40,650 nucleotides of DNA from an uncultured Oscillospiraceae bacterium. Lineage in GTDB: Bacteria > Bacillota > Clostridia > Oscillospirales > Oscillospiraceae. Position 1 is the first letter of the stretch. Every line of letters begins with the position of its first letter. The notes beneath the pieces are model-generated. The model ran no database searches, had not been told where the DNA came from, and worked only from the letters and a program-made list of their open reading frames with translations. Below are positions 32,247 to 40,195 of the stretch, piece after piece. Made by a program: the position numbers and the translations under genes. The stretch covers positions 1 through 40,650 of the forward strand of contig CANQSJ010000021.1 of the NCBI GenBank assembly GCA_947626495.1, in the 5' to 3' direction.

Positions 32247-32876
32247 TTATTTCGTTCCGAAAATTCTATCGCCGGCGTCGCCCAGGCCGGGGACGATGTA
32301 GCCGTGCTCGTTCAGGTGGTCGTCCAGCGCCGCCACGAAGATGTCCACGTCCGGGTGGGCCGCCTGCATGGCCTGCACGCCCTCCGGCGCGCCGATGATG
32401 CTCATGAGCTTGATGTGTTTGACGCCGGTCTCCTTGATGAAGGTGGCGGCCGCCACGGCGCTGCCGCCGGTGGCCAGCATGGGGTCCACGATGATCACGT
32501 CCCGCTCGGCAATGTCGGGGGGCATCTTGAAGTAATACTTCACCGGCTCCAGGGTCTCCGGGTCCCGGAACAGGCCGATGTGGCCCACCTTGGCGTTGGG
32601 GATCATATCCACCATGCCGTCCACCATGCCCAGGCCCGCCCGCAGGATGGGCACGATGGCCAGCTTCTTGCCGGCGATGCGGCGGCAGGTGGCCTCGGCC
32701 ACGGGGGTCTTCACCTTGACCTCCTCCAGAGGCAGGTCCCGGGTGGCCTCGTAGCACATGAGCTTGGCGATCTCGCTGACCAGCTCCCGGAATTCCTTCA
32801 CGCTGGTCTTTTCGTCGCGCAGGACGGACAGCTTGTGCTGGATGAGGGGGTGATCGAAAACCATGACGTTGCTCAT
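32247..32876 (-). CDS. upp: Uracil phosphoribosyltransferase
   Basis: The enzyme makes UMP from uracil and PRPP in pyrimidine salvage. The 209 residues match the family end to end: N-terminal '[19 protein letters not shown]', '[14 protein letters not shown]', the PRPP loop DPMLATGGS and the uracil-binding C-terminal '[12 protein letters not shown]'. AAAGGAG precedes the start. It lies 27 bases after tsaB on the same strand and is the last gene before the structured repeat, whose far end supplies the terminator. Confidence 0.98.
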   Translation of the reverse strand: MSNVMVFDHPLIQHKLSVLRDEKTSVKEFRELVSEIAKLMCYEATRDLPLEEVKVKTPVAEATCRRIAGKKLAIVPILRAGLGMVDGMVDMIPNAKVGHIGLFRDPETLEPVKYYFKMPPDIAERDVIIVDPMLATGGSAVAAATFIKETGVKHIKLMSIIGAPEGVQAMQAAHPDVDIFVAALDDHLNEHGYIVPGLGDAGDRIFGTK

Positions 32877-32903
32877 ATCAGTTCTCCTTTGTGGGAAGAT
32901 TTT

Positions 32904-33596
32904 TCATTCGCTCATGCGGGCCAGACGCTCCCGCTCGGCCTGGCTCAGCCGCAGATAGGCGGGCATCAGCTCCCCGGCGGGGACGGCGGGCTTGTCCATG
33001 GCCGCCAGACCCACCCCCCGGGCGGATTGCAGTCGCAGGGGCTCCGGGGCCATGAAGAGGGTCACCTCGTCCCGGTCCATGGTATTATAACACAACTGGG
33101 CCCCGTCGCCAAGCAAAATCCACGGCTCCTGGCGGGCGACCAGCTCGCTCTGCAGCTCGGAGACGGAGATGGCCCGGTCCTCAGTCAGCCGCAGGGGCCT
33201 GCCCCCCTCCACGGTGAACAGGGCGTTGTAGACCTGGCCCCGGCGGGCGTCCATGCAGCAGCACAGCATCTGCCCGTCCAGCACCGGCCCGCCCCAGGCC
33301 ATGGCCTCCAGGGTGGACACCCCCACCGCGGGGATATCCAGCGCCCAGCAAAGGCCCTTGGCCTCCGCCATGCCGATGCGCAGCCCGGTGAAGGACCCGG
33401 GCCCCCGGCTCACCGCCACCCGGTCCAGGGCGGACAGGGGCCGGTCCAGATTTTTCATCAGCCCCTCCGCCATGGGCAGCAGGGTCCGGCTGTGGGTCAG
33501 CCCCGCGTTCTGGATGGAGAAGGCCAGCATTTTTTCGTCCTCGAACACCGCCGCGGAGGCGGCCTTGGCGGAGCTTTCCAGCGCCAGTGTCAGCAT
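32904..33596 (-). CDS. tsaB: tRNA t6A biosynthesis protein TsaB
   Basis: TsaB is the inactive paralogue of TsaD that scaffolds the TsaBDE complex, which attaches threonylcarbamoyl to A37 of ANN-reading tRNAs. The 230 residues show 'LTLALESSAKAASAAVF', 'GLTHSRTLLPM' and 'VSRGPGSFTGLRIGMAEAKGL', which are diagnostic. The start overlaps the end of tsaE by seven bases (ATGCTGA), indicating coupled translation and fixed stoichiometry. TsaC, which makes the threonylcarbamoyl-AMP, is not in the window. Confidence 0.97.
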   Translation of the reverse strand: MLTLALESSAKAASAAVFEDEKMLAFSIQNAGLTHSRTLLPMAEGLMKNLDRPLSALDRVAVSRGPGSFTGLRIGMAEAKGLCWALDIPAVGVSTLEAMAWGGPVLDGQMLCCCMDARRGQVYNALFTVEGGRPLRLTEDRAISVSELQSELVARQEPWILLGDGAQLCYNTMDRDEVTLFMAPEPLRLQSARGVGLAAMDKPAVPAGELMPAYLRLSQAERERLARMSE

Positions 33597-34018
33597 GTCA
33601 GCGGTCCTCCTTCGATGGTGATGGTCCGGTCGTTTTCCCCGGTCTTTTCAAAGCGGACGGCGATCTCGTCCCCCTCAAACGCCCCGGGGACGTTCTCGCT
33701 CCACTCCACGGCGCACACGCCGCCCCGGCCCAGATAGTCCTCCCAGCCGATGTCGTAAAGCTCGTCCGCGCCCCCCAGGCGGTACATGTCGAAGTGGAAC
33801 AGGGGCATCTCCCCGCCCAGATACTCGTTGACGATGGTGAAGGTGGGGCTGTTGACCACGCAGTCGATGCCCATGCCCCGGGCCATGCCCCGGACAAAGG
33901 CGGTCTTGCCGCAGCCCAGATCCCCGTAGAGGGCCACCACGGCCCCCGCCGGCAGCGTTTTTGCAAATTCGGCCCCCAGGGCCTCGGTCCCGGATTCGGA
34001 ATGGGTGGTGTAGGTCAT
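33590..34018 (-). CDS. tsaE: tRNA t6A biosynthesis ATPase TsaE
   Basis: TsaE is a small P-loop ATPase that resets the TsaBD complex after each cycle. The 142 residues contain Walker A GDLGCGKT (about 32-39), the 'SPTFTIVNEY' switch, 'LFHFDMYRLGGADEL' and the 'VEWSEN' motif. It starts one base after the tsaD stop, with GGAGATATGAG inside tsaD as ribosome site, and overlaps tsaB at its end. The three t6A genes therefore form a tightly packed block. Confidence 0.97.
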   Translation of the reverse strand: MTYTTHSESGTEALGAEFAKTLPAGAVVALYGDLGCGKTAFVRGMARGMGIDCVVNSPTFTIVNEYLGGEMPLFHFDMYRLGGADELYDIGWEDYLGRGGVCAVEWSENVPGAFEGDEIAVRFEKTGENDRTITIEGGPLTC

Positions 34019-34019
34019 C

Positions 34020-35024
34020 TCATATCTCCATGGTGGCGTAGGCGTTCAGGTCCGGTCCGGCGATGTGGCCGGCGAGATATTCATAATATCCCTGGGCGCC
34101 GATCATGGCGGCGTTGTCGCCGCACAGCCGCAGAGGCGGCACGTACAGGGTCCGGCCCGCCTTCCGGCAGGCGGCCTCAAAGTCCGCCCGGATGCGGGAG
34201 TTTGCGGCCACGCCCCCGGCCACGGCGATGCTCCGGTAGCCCAGGGCCTTTGCCGCGTCCATGGTCCGGCCCACCAGCGTCTCGCTCACTGCCCGGCACA
34301 GACTGGCGGCCAGCCCCGGCTTATCCAGCGCCTCGTCGGTCTGCTGGGCGTGGTGGGCGATGTTCACCACCGCGGTCTTCAGACCGGAAAAGCTCATGTC
34401 GTAGGGGTTGCCGTCGTTCACCGCCGGCCGGGGCAGGTCGTAGGCCCGGTCGTCCCCCTGTTTGCTGAGGTCGTCGATGGGCTTGCCGCCGGGATAGCCC
34501 AGGCCCATCACCCGGGCGGACTTGTCGAAGCACTCCCCGGCGGCGTCGTCCCGGGTCTGGCCCAGGATGCGCATGTCCGTATAGCCCCGCACGTCCACCA
34601 GCATGGTGTTGCCCCCGGAGATGGCCAGGCACAGAAACGGCGGCTCCAGGTCGGGGTAGGCCAGGTAGTTGGCGGCGATGTGGCCCCGGATGTGGTGCAC
34701 CGGGATGAGGGGCTTATCCAGGGCCAGGGCGGCGCTCTTGGCGAAGTTCACCCCCACCAGCACGGCCCCGATGAGTCCCGGGGCGTAGGTGCAGGCCACC
34801 GCGTCGATGTCGGCCCGGGCCAGGCCCGCCTTTTCCAGCGCCCGGTCCGCCAGCAGGGAGATCACCTCCAGATGGCTGCGGGCGGCGATCTCCGGCACCA
34901 CCCCGCCGTAGATCTCGTGCAGGGCCACCTGGGAGAAGATCTCGTTGGAGAGAATGGTCCGGCCGTCGGCCACCACCGCGGCGGCGGTCTCATCGCAGGA
35001 AGATTCAAAAGCCAATATGTTCAT
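34020..35024 (-). CDS. tsaD: tRNA N6-adenosine threonylcarbamoyltransferase TsaD
   Basis: TsaD is the catalytic subunit that transfers threonylcarbamoyl to A37. The 334 residues begin 'ILAFESSCDETAAAVV' and contain the metal-binding HHIRGH motif, 'AISGGNTMLV' and the C-terminal 'GGVAANSRIR' with 'LRLCGDNAAMI'. All are standard. Its ATG directly abuts the TGA of rimI, so translation is coupled. The order rimI-tsaD-tsaE-tsaB differs from the more usual tsaE-tsaB-rimI-tsaD. Confidence 0.98.
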   Translation of the reverse strand: MNILAFESSCDETAAAVVADGRTILSNEIFSQVALHEIYGGVVPEIAARSHLEVISLLADRALEKAGLARADIDAVACTYAPGLIGAVLVGVNFAKSAALALDKPLIPVHHIRGHIAANYLAYPDLEPPFLCLAISGGNTMLVDVRGYTDMRILGQTRDDAAGECFDKSARVMGLGYPGGKPIDDLSKQGDDRAYDLPRPAVNDGNPYDMSFSGLKTAVVNIAHHAQQTDEALDKPGLAASLCRAVSETLVGRTMDAAKALGYRSIAVAGGVAANSRIRADFEAACRKAGRTLYVPPLRLCGDNAAMIGAQGYYEYLAGHIAGPDLNAYATMEI

Positions 35025-35447
35025 TCACAGCACCAGCGTCATTAGTATGGCGTCCTCTCTGGGTTTTTCATAGTAGTGGGGCCGGCGGCCCACCGGGGCG
35101 AAGCCGTGCTTTTCGTACAGGGCGATGGCCGGTCCGTTGCCGGCGCGGACCTCCAGGGTGATGAAGCGCAGCTTCCGCGCCCGGCCCCAGTCCGCCGCGG
35201 CGGTGAGCAGCGCGTCGGCCACCCCCTGGCGCCGGTGCTCCGGCGTCACGGCGATGCTGTCCAGACTGCCCTCGTCCAATACCGCGTCCAGCGCCGCATA
35301 GCCCAGGAAAAAGCCCTCCTGCTCCGCCACCAGGATCCGTCCCAGCCGCCGGACGATGAAGTCCTCCGGCCAGGGATCGGAAAAGCAGGCGCTCTCCAGC
35401 ATGGCGATGGCGGCCACGTCCTGCCGGTCCGCGTCCCGGATCGTCAT
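35025..35447 (-). CDS. rimI: GNAT acetyltransferase RimI
   Basis: RimI acetylates the N-terminal alanine of ribosomal protein bS18, and in several bacteria other proteins. The 140 residues show 'MLESACFSDPWPEDFI' (the RimI substrate side), the acetyl-CoA loop 'VTPEHRRQGVADALL' and 'NGPAIALYEKHGFAPVGRRPHYY'. It starts within the last codons of the upstream unknown gene (ATGA overlap) behind GGAGGGAG, and its stop touches tsaD. The usual linkage of rimI with the t6A genes supports the name over a generic acetyltransferase. Confidence 0.93.
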   Translation of the reverse strand: MTIRDADRQDVAAIAMLESACFSDPWPEDFIVRRLGRILVAEQEGFFLGYAALDAVLDEGSLDSIAVTPEHRRQGVADALLTAAADWGRARKLRFITLEVRAGNGPAIALYEKHGFAPVGRRPHYYEKPREDAILMTLVL

Positions 35448-36448
35448 GGTGTTCTCCCTCCCGTCAGCATGGTCCTGATCTCCCCCAGCGCCCGCTGCTC
35501 CACCGCGGCGTCGGCGCTGCGGCGGACGAAGAAGCGGCCGCCGCGCCAGGCGGCGAAGCGAAAATACGACCGCTGGGCGGCCAGGGTCTCAAAACGGCGG
35601 ATGTGCTCGTACCGCTGCGTGAACACCCGCTCCCCGTAGACCTCCGTGAAATAGGGGTACGCGGTGTACATCCGAAGCTCCACCCGCGGGTCCAGACTTT
35701 TCAGCATCATGGGGAACGTGCCCGAACAGCCGGATTCCACCACCAGGATGCGCTTTTCCGGGACGGAGCGCAACAGATCCGTCAGCGCGTCCCGCAGCGG
35801 CGGGTACCGGTCCAGGGTCCGGCCCATGCCGGGCAGCGCGGCGTCGCAAAAGCGGCCGAAATCCCTCCCGCCCGGCCGTTCCAGGGCCTCAAAGAGGGAG
35901 GCGCGCAGCTCGTCGTCCGCCCCCGGCTTTCCCAGCAGGCCCTCCAGCGCCCGCCGGCTCAGCAGCCAGGGGTAGATCCGCTCCCGGCCATAGACCGCCT
36001 GAAAGCGGACGCAGGGCAGCAGGGTGTCCCGCAGCAGGAAGATATAGGCCGTGTCCTCCTCATAGCCGATCCACCGGCAGAAGCGGAGAAGCTCTGCCAA
36101 AAAGGGCTCGTCGCTGACCGGCGCGCTCCCGGCGGCCTGCCGGGCGTCGTCCAGAGCCCGGCCCAGCTCCCACTCCTCCGCCGACCAGACATCGGCCCCA
36201 GCGGCGGCCGGGCCCGCGGCGGGAAAGGGGGCGGCGTGGGCGCCGTCCAGATAGGCCAGCAGCCGGGTCCGGCCCTGAAAGGCCGTCTCGATCGCCGTGC
36301 CCAGCGCGGTATAGCCCTCGTCCGCCAGATCGTCCAGCATCTTCACCAGCCGCTTGGCCCGGTATACCGACGCTTCCGTGGCCGGACCGGCCTCCAGCGC
36401 GTCGATCTCGTCCCGGTAGTAGGCCAGGTTGAAAGAGATGAATCCCAT
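35444..36448 (-). CDS. Conserved soluble protein of unknown function in the polA-tsa operon
   Basis: I do not recognise this 334-residue protein. It has no signal or membrane segment. The first half is helical with an Ala/Pro-rich patch (about 70-88). The second half holds a strand-loop pattern 'RILVVESGCSGTFPMMLKSLD' (about 231-251), then 'RMYTAYPYFTEVYG' and 'YEHIRRFETLAAQRSYFRF'. The 'V-x-S-G-C-x-G-T' loop after a hydrophobic strand recalls phosphate-binding loops of Rossmann-like or phosphoribosyltransferase-like folds, but this is not proof. It begins four bases after the polA stop, with little ribosome site, so it should be translated by coupling, and overlaps rimI by ATGA. Its place implies it is expressed with DNA repair and t6A genes. 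Confidence 0.85.
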   Translation of the reverse strand: MGFISFNLAYYRDEIDALEAGPATEASVYRAKRLVKMLDDLADEGYTALGTAIETAFQGRTRLLAYLDGAHAAPFPAAGPAAAGADVWSAEEWELGRALDDARQAAGSAPVSDEPFLAELLRFCRWIGYEEDTAYIFLLRDTLLPCVRFQAVYGRERIYPWLLSRRALEGLLGKPGADDELRASLFEALERPGGRDFGRFCDAALPGMGRTLDRYPPLRDALTDLLRSVPEKRILVVESGCSGTFPMMLKSLDPRVELRMYTAYPYFTEVYGERVFTQRYEHIRRFETLAAQRSYFRFAAWRGGRFFVRRSADAAVEQRALGEIRTMLTGGRTP

Positions 36449-36452
36449 TTTC

Positions 36453-39011
36453 TCAGTGGGCGTCCGCCCAGCTGCGGCCGATGTGGGCGTCGGCGATGAG
36501 GGGCACCGGGTAATCCACCGTGCGCTCCATCTCCTCCTTCAAAATGGCGGCGGCCCGTTCCCCCAGGGCGGCGGGGCACTCCACGATCAGCTCGTCGTGG
36601 ACCTGCAGCAGCAGCTTCGCCTGGGGCAGCTCCCGGGCCAGCCGGTCGTGGACCCGGATCATGGCCAGCTTGATGATGTCCGCCGCGGTGCCCTGGATGG
36701 GCATGTTCCGGGCCACCCGCTCCCCGAAGGAGCGGAGGTTGAAGTTGGAGCTGTGCAGCTCCGGCAGCGCCCGGCGCCGGCCGAACAGGGTGGACACGTA
36801 GCCCTGCTCCTTCGCCCGGGCGATGGTGGCGTCCATGTACGCCCGGACGCCGTGGTATTTGGAGAGATAGGTGTCGATGTAGAGCTTGGCCTCCGCTTGG
36901 GGCACGCCGATGTCCTGGGCCAGGGAGAAGGCGGAGATGCCGTACACGATGCCGAAGTTTACCGCCTTGGCCCGGCTGCGCAGCTCGTGGGTGACCTCCC
37001 CCAGGGGCAGGCCGAACACCTGGCTGGCGGTGACGGCGTGGAAGTCCTCGCCGCTGAGGAATGCCTCCTCCATGGCCGGGTCGCCGGAGATGTGGGCCAG
37101 CAGCCGCAGCTCAATCTGGCTGTAATCCGCGTCCACCAGCACGTTGCCAGGCCCGGCCACGAACATCCGCCGGATGAGGGCGCCCAGCTTGCGCCGCACG
37201 GGGATGTTCTGCAGATTGGGGTCCCGGCTGGACAGCCGCCCCGTGTCGGTGACGGTCATCTGGAAGGTGGTGTGGATGCGCCCGTCGGGGCCGATGGCCT
37301 TTTGCAGACCGTCGGTATAGGTGCTCTTCAGCTTCGTCAGCTCCCGGTATTCCAGCACCTGGCCCACGATGGGGTGCTTGTCCCGCAGCCGCTCCAGCAC
37401 GTCCGCGTTGGTGCTCCAGCCGGTGCGGGTCTTCTTTCCCGCAGGCAGACCCAGCCGGTCGAAGAGCACCTCGCCCAGCTGCTTGGGGGAGTTGATGTTG
37501 AACTGGCCCCCCGCCTGGGCCCAGATGTCCTCCTGCAGGGCGGCGATGCCGCCGCTCAGCTCCTGGCCGAAGTCATACAGGGCCTTCCGGTCCACCAGAA
37601 AGCCCGCCCGCTCCATGTCCGCCAGCACGGCGCACAGGGGCAGCTCGATGTCGTAGTAGAGCCCGTGCATGCCCAGCTCATCCAGTTTTCCGGGCAGCGT
37701 CTGATACAGGGCCCATACCGCCTCCGCCCCGTCCAGCTCCCGGCCCAGATACTGCTGGCTCAGCCGGGGCAGGCCGTAATCGGAGGAGAGGGCGTCCAGC
37801 AGATACCCCGCCAGGGCTGTGTCGAAGACGAAGCCGCCGGTGGGGAGCCTCTCCGCCAGCAGCAGGGCCATCAGATCCTTGACGTTGTGGCCCAGCTTCT
37901 TTTTGTCCGGGGCGAACACCGCCCGCAGCAGCCGGGTGTAAGCCTCCCCGCCGTCGGACCAGGTCAGATCATAGACGGTCTTCCCGTCGCACAGGCTCAG
38001 CCCGTCCAGCCCGTCCGCGGGCAGCACGGCCACCGTCTCCGCCGCCAGCACCGCCGCCAGGGCCGCCTCCGCGTCCCCTGCCACCCGGGGCAGAGCGGAT
38101 GTCTCCGCCGCCGGCGCGTCCCCGTCGGGGGTCAGGCCCCAGCGCTCGATGTACCGGCCGAAGCCCAGCCGGCGGCATAGCTCATACAGCGCGCCGGTGC
38201 TGTGCAGCGTCCACAGATCCTCCTCCGGATCGAAGTCGATGGGGGCGTCCCGCCGGATGGTGGCCAGGGTATAGGAGAGGCGGGCGCTGGCCTCGCCGGA
38301 TTCCAGCTTGGTCCGCTGGCCCGGCTTGACGGCCGGATCGGCCAGGTTTTCATACACCCCGTCCAGGGTGCCGAACCGGTGCAGCAGCTCCAGGGCGGAC
38401 TTCTCCCCAATCCCCGGCACGCCGGGGATGTTGTCGGAGCTGTCCCCCATCAGGGCCTTCAGATCCACCATCCCCGCCGGCTCCAGGCCGTATTCCTCCC
38501 GGAACCGGGCCGGGTCGTATTCGATGGTCTCGGTCTGGCCCATGCGGGTCTTGATGTGGATGACGTGGGTGCCGTCGGTGATCAGCTGGAAGGAATCCTT
38601 GTCCCCGGTGACCAGCCGGCAGGCCCAGCCCGCCGCCTCGCACCGGGCGGCCATGGTGCCCATCAGGTCGTCCGCCTCCCAGCCGGCCAGCTCGTACCGG
38701 CGGATGCCCATGGCGTCCAGAAGCTGCTTCAGCAGGGGGATCTGGACCTGCAGATCCTCGGGCATGGGCTTTCGCGTGGCCTTGTAGGCGTCGCTCATCT
38801 CATGGCGGAAGGTGGGCGCGTGCACGTCGAAGGTGACGCACACCGCGTCCGGCTGCTCCTGGTCCAGCAGCCGCTGCAGGATGGCGATGAAGCCGTACAC
38901 CCCGTTGGTGGGCGTGCCGTCCGGGGCGTTCAGCATCCGGATGCCGAAATACGCCCGGTTGACGATGGAGTTGCCGTCCAGCACCATGATTTTTTTTGCC
39001 CGCTCGTCCAT
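36453..39011 (-). CDS. polA: DNA polymerase I
   Basis: This enzyme fills gaps and removes RNA primers in replication and repair. The 852 residues comprise a 5'-nuclease domain (about 1-290, 'KKIMVLDGNSIVNRAYFG', 'WEADDLMGTMA', 'GDSSDNIPGVPGIGEK'), a central 3'-exonuclease-like domain (about 300-460) and a family A polymerase domain. Polymerase motifs are intact: Asp629 in DYSQIELR, 'RAKAVNFGIVYG' and Asp806 in VHDELIVE. The central domain lacks the DxE and other metal-binding acids (ETVAVLPADGLDGL there), so it should have no proofreading, as in many Firmicutes. The ATG at 39011 is preferred to an upstream in-frame start because it has a purine-rich site and the family's first strand. It heads the operon down to upp. 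Confidence 0.97.
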   Translation of the reverse strand: MDERAKKIMVLDGNSIVNRAYFGIRMLNAPDGTPTNGVYGFIAILQRLLDQEQPDAVCVTFDVHAPTFRHEMSDAYKATRKPMPEDLQVQIPLLKQLLDAMGIRRYELAGWEADDLMGTMAARCEAAGWACRLVTGDKDSFQLITDGTHVIHIKTRMGQTETIEYDPARFREEYGLEPAGMVDLKALMGDSSDNIPGVPGIGEKSALELLHRFGTLDGVYENLADPAVKPGQRTKLESGEASARLSYTLATIRRDAPIDFDPEEDLWTLHSTGALYELCRRLGFGRYIERWGLTPDGDAPAAETSALPRVAGDAEAALAAVLAAETVAVLPADGLDGLSLCDGKTVYDLTWSDGGEAYTRLLRAVFAPDKKKLGHNVKDLMALLLAERLPTGGFVFDTALAGYLLDALSSDYGLPRLSQQYLGRELDGAEAVWALYQTLPGKLDELGMHGLYYDIELPLCAVLADMERAGFLVDRKALYDFGQELSGGIAALQEDIWAQAGGQFNINSPKQLGEVLFDRLGLPAGKKTRTGWSTNADVLERLRDKHPIVGQVLEYRELTKLKSTYTDGLQKAIGPDGRIHTTFQMTVTDTGRLSSRDPNLQNIPVRRKLGALIRRMFVAGPGNVLVDADYSQIELRLLAHISGDPAMEEAFLSGEDFHAVTASQVFGLPLGEVTHELRSRAKAVNFGIVYGISAFSLAQDIGVPQAEAKLYIDTYLSKYHGVRAYMDATIARAKEQGYVSTLFGRRRALPELHSSNFNLRSFGERVARNMPIQGTAADIIKLAMIRVHDRLARELPQAKLLLQVHDELIVECPAALGERAAAILKEEMERTVDYPVPLIADAHIGRSWADAH

Positions 39012-39040
39012 GTCCCGTCCCCTTGTCCGTTGATGATTGA

Positions 39041-39049
39041 ATGATACCA
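39041..39049 (-). promoter_or_regulatory. Extended -10 promoter of the polA operon
   Basis: TGGTATCAT (complement of 39041-39049), an extended -10 without a recognisable -35. It lies about 30 bp upstream of the polA start. Confidence 0.5.
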
Positions 39050-39070
39050 TGTTTTTCGGAAAAAAGAAAC

Positions 39071-39106
39071 AAAAAAACGGCCCGCGCCTGAAAGCGCGGA
39101 CCGATT
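39071..39106 (-). terminator. Terminator of the GH25 gene
   Basis: The stem CGG-C-CCGCGC (39078-39087) pairs with GCGCGG-A-CCG (39094-39103), with one mismatch. On the minus strand it is followed by TTTTTTTGTTTC. It separates the GH25 gene from polA. An AT6 run on the other side could also stop rightward transcription. Confidence 0.85.
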
Positions 39107-39129
39107 TTTTCTGCCGCCGGGACCGGCGG

Positions 39130-40059
39130 TCACCCCACGGGCTCCGCGCTGGCGGGGCTCTCCGGCGCCATGGTGGCGGTGGGAGGTATGTAGTGGGGGT
39201 CCTTCAGATACATGGCGTCCAGATCCACATCCACGCCGATGCCCGGGATCCGGGCGGTGTAGGAGTACTGCCAGTAATCGTGGTCGTAGTAGAAGATGGG
39301 CTTGGTGCCCGGGTCGCCCATCCAGATGGTGTAGCCCTTCAGCGCGTCCAGCTGGTAGCGGTAATAGGCCAGGTTCAGGTAGGTGTACACGCCGGCCTCG
39401 TAGCCCGCCGCGTCGATCAGCCGGCAGAACTCCACCGCGCAGGCGGTCATATCCTCCCCGGACAGGCCGTCCGTCCGGGCGGGGGCCACGTCGATGGTCT
39501 CCCAGTCGAAAAACACCGGCAGGGCCACGTCGTATTCTTCGATCAGGTCCAGGGTGAACAGGGCCTCCTCGGCGGCCTCCACGATGGTGACAGCCTGGGA
39601 GAAGAAGTACACTCCCACCCGCAGCCCGGCGTCCAGGGCGCCTTGGATGTTGTCCCGGAAGCGGGCGTCCTCGTGCAGCTCGCCCTCGCCGTAGGAGCGG
39701 TAGCCGCAGCGGATGATGGCGAATTCGATGCCGTAGCCGGCCACCTGCTGCCAATCGATGTCCTCCTGGTGGTCGGACACGTCGATGCCCCGGATCATGG
39801 TCAGGTCCGTCTGGGCATAGTAGGGGATCTGGTCCACCACGTTGAAGTCCGTGGCGGTGCGGCCGAAGGGGGTGAGGCTGGCCGCCTCCGGCACCCACAT
39901 GGTCCCGCCGGCGGGGTCCAGCACCTCCACCTCCCCCTCGTGGGGATCGGGGGTGGGCGCCGGCGTGGGGGAGGGCTCGGGCTCGCGGCCGAGACATCCG
40001 GTCAGCAGCAGCGCCAGAAGCAGCGCCGCGGCGAAAATAGCAGAAAGTCGTTTTTTCAT
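39130..40059 (-). CDS. GH25 family lysozyme, lipoprotein
   Basis: A muramidase that should cut the MurNAc-GlcNAc bond of peptidoglycan at the outer membrane face. The 309 residues have a lipoprotein signal with LTGC (Cys22), a Pro/Thr/Glu linker (EPEPSPTPAPTPDP), a short beta region and a GH25 barrel starting at 'RGIDVSDHQ' (Asp93) with the catalytic DxE pair Asp185/Glu187 in FFDWET; 'GVYTYLNLAYY' and 'WQYSYT' follow as usual. The start at 40059 gives the right signal peptide, but no ribosome binding site precedes it. A possible promoter lies so close that the mRNA may be leaderless. An in-frame ATG at 40080 would add seven residues and has no better site. Confidence 0.93.
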   Translation of the reverse strand: MKKRLSAIFAAALLLALLLTGCLGREPEPSPTPAPTPDPHEGEVEVLDPAGGTMWVPEAASLTPFGRTATDFNVVDQIPYYAQTDLTMIRGIDVSDHQEDIDWQQVAGYGIEFAIIRCGYRSYGEGELHEDARFRDNIQGALDAGLRVGVYFFSQAVTIVEAAEEALFTLDLIEEYDVALPVFFDWETIDVAPARTDGLSGEDMTACAVEFCRLIDAAGYEAGVYTYLNLAYYRYQLDALKGYTIWMGDPGTKPIFYYDHDYWQYSYTARIPGIGVDVDLDAMYLKDPHYIPPTATMAPESPASAEPVG

Positions 40060-40068
40060 AGCGATATA

Positions 40069-40097
40069 ACCATACCACATCGGCGCGGATTTTGCAA
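40069..40097 (-). promoter_or_regulatory. Possible promoter of the GH25 gene, nearly leaderless
   Basis: TTGCAA (40092-40097), 17-bp spacer, TATGGT (complement of 40069-40074). The -10 ends nine bases before the start codon, leaving almost no leader. Confidence 0.4.
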
Positions 40098-40133
40098 ATC
40101 CGGGACGAGCCTGGGGATTTTTTCGTCCTGTGA

Positions 40134-40162
40134 TTTACAAAACGGATTATTTATTGTATAAT
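40134..40162 (+). promoter_or_regulatory. Promoter of prfB
   Basis: TTTACA (40134-40139), 17-bp spacer, perfect TATAAT (40157-40162), 33 bp before the start codon. Confidence 0.85.
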
Positions 40163-40195
40163 TTTTAAGCGATTTTTTGAGAGGACAGGATTTTC

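Noticed and set aside
31962-33737. 591-codon plus-strand frame across the repeat, upp and tsaB
   Set aside because: It covers two unmistakable minus-strand genes and a non-coding repeat; no homology or start signal.
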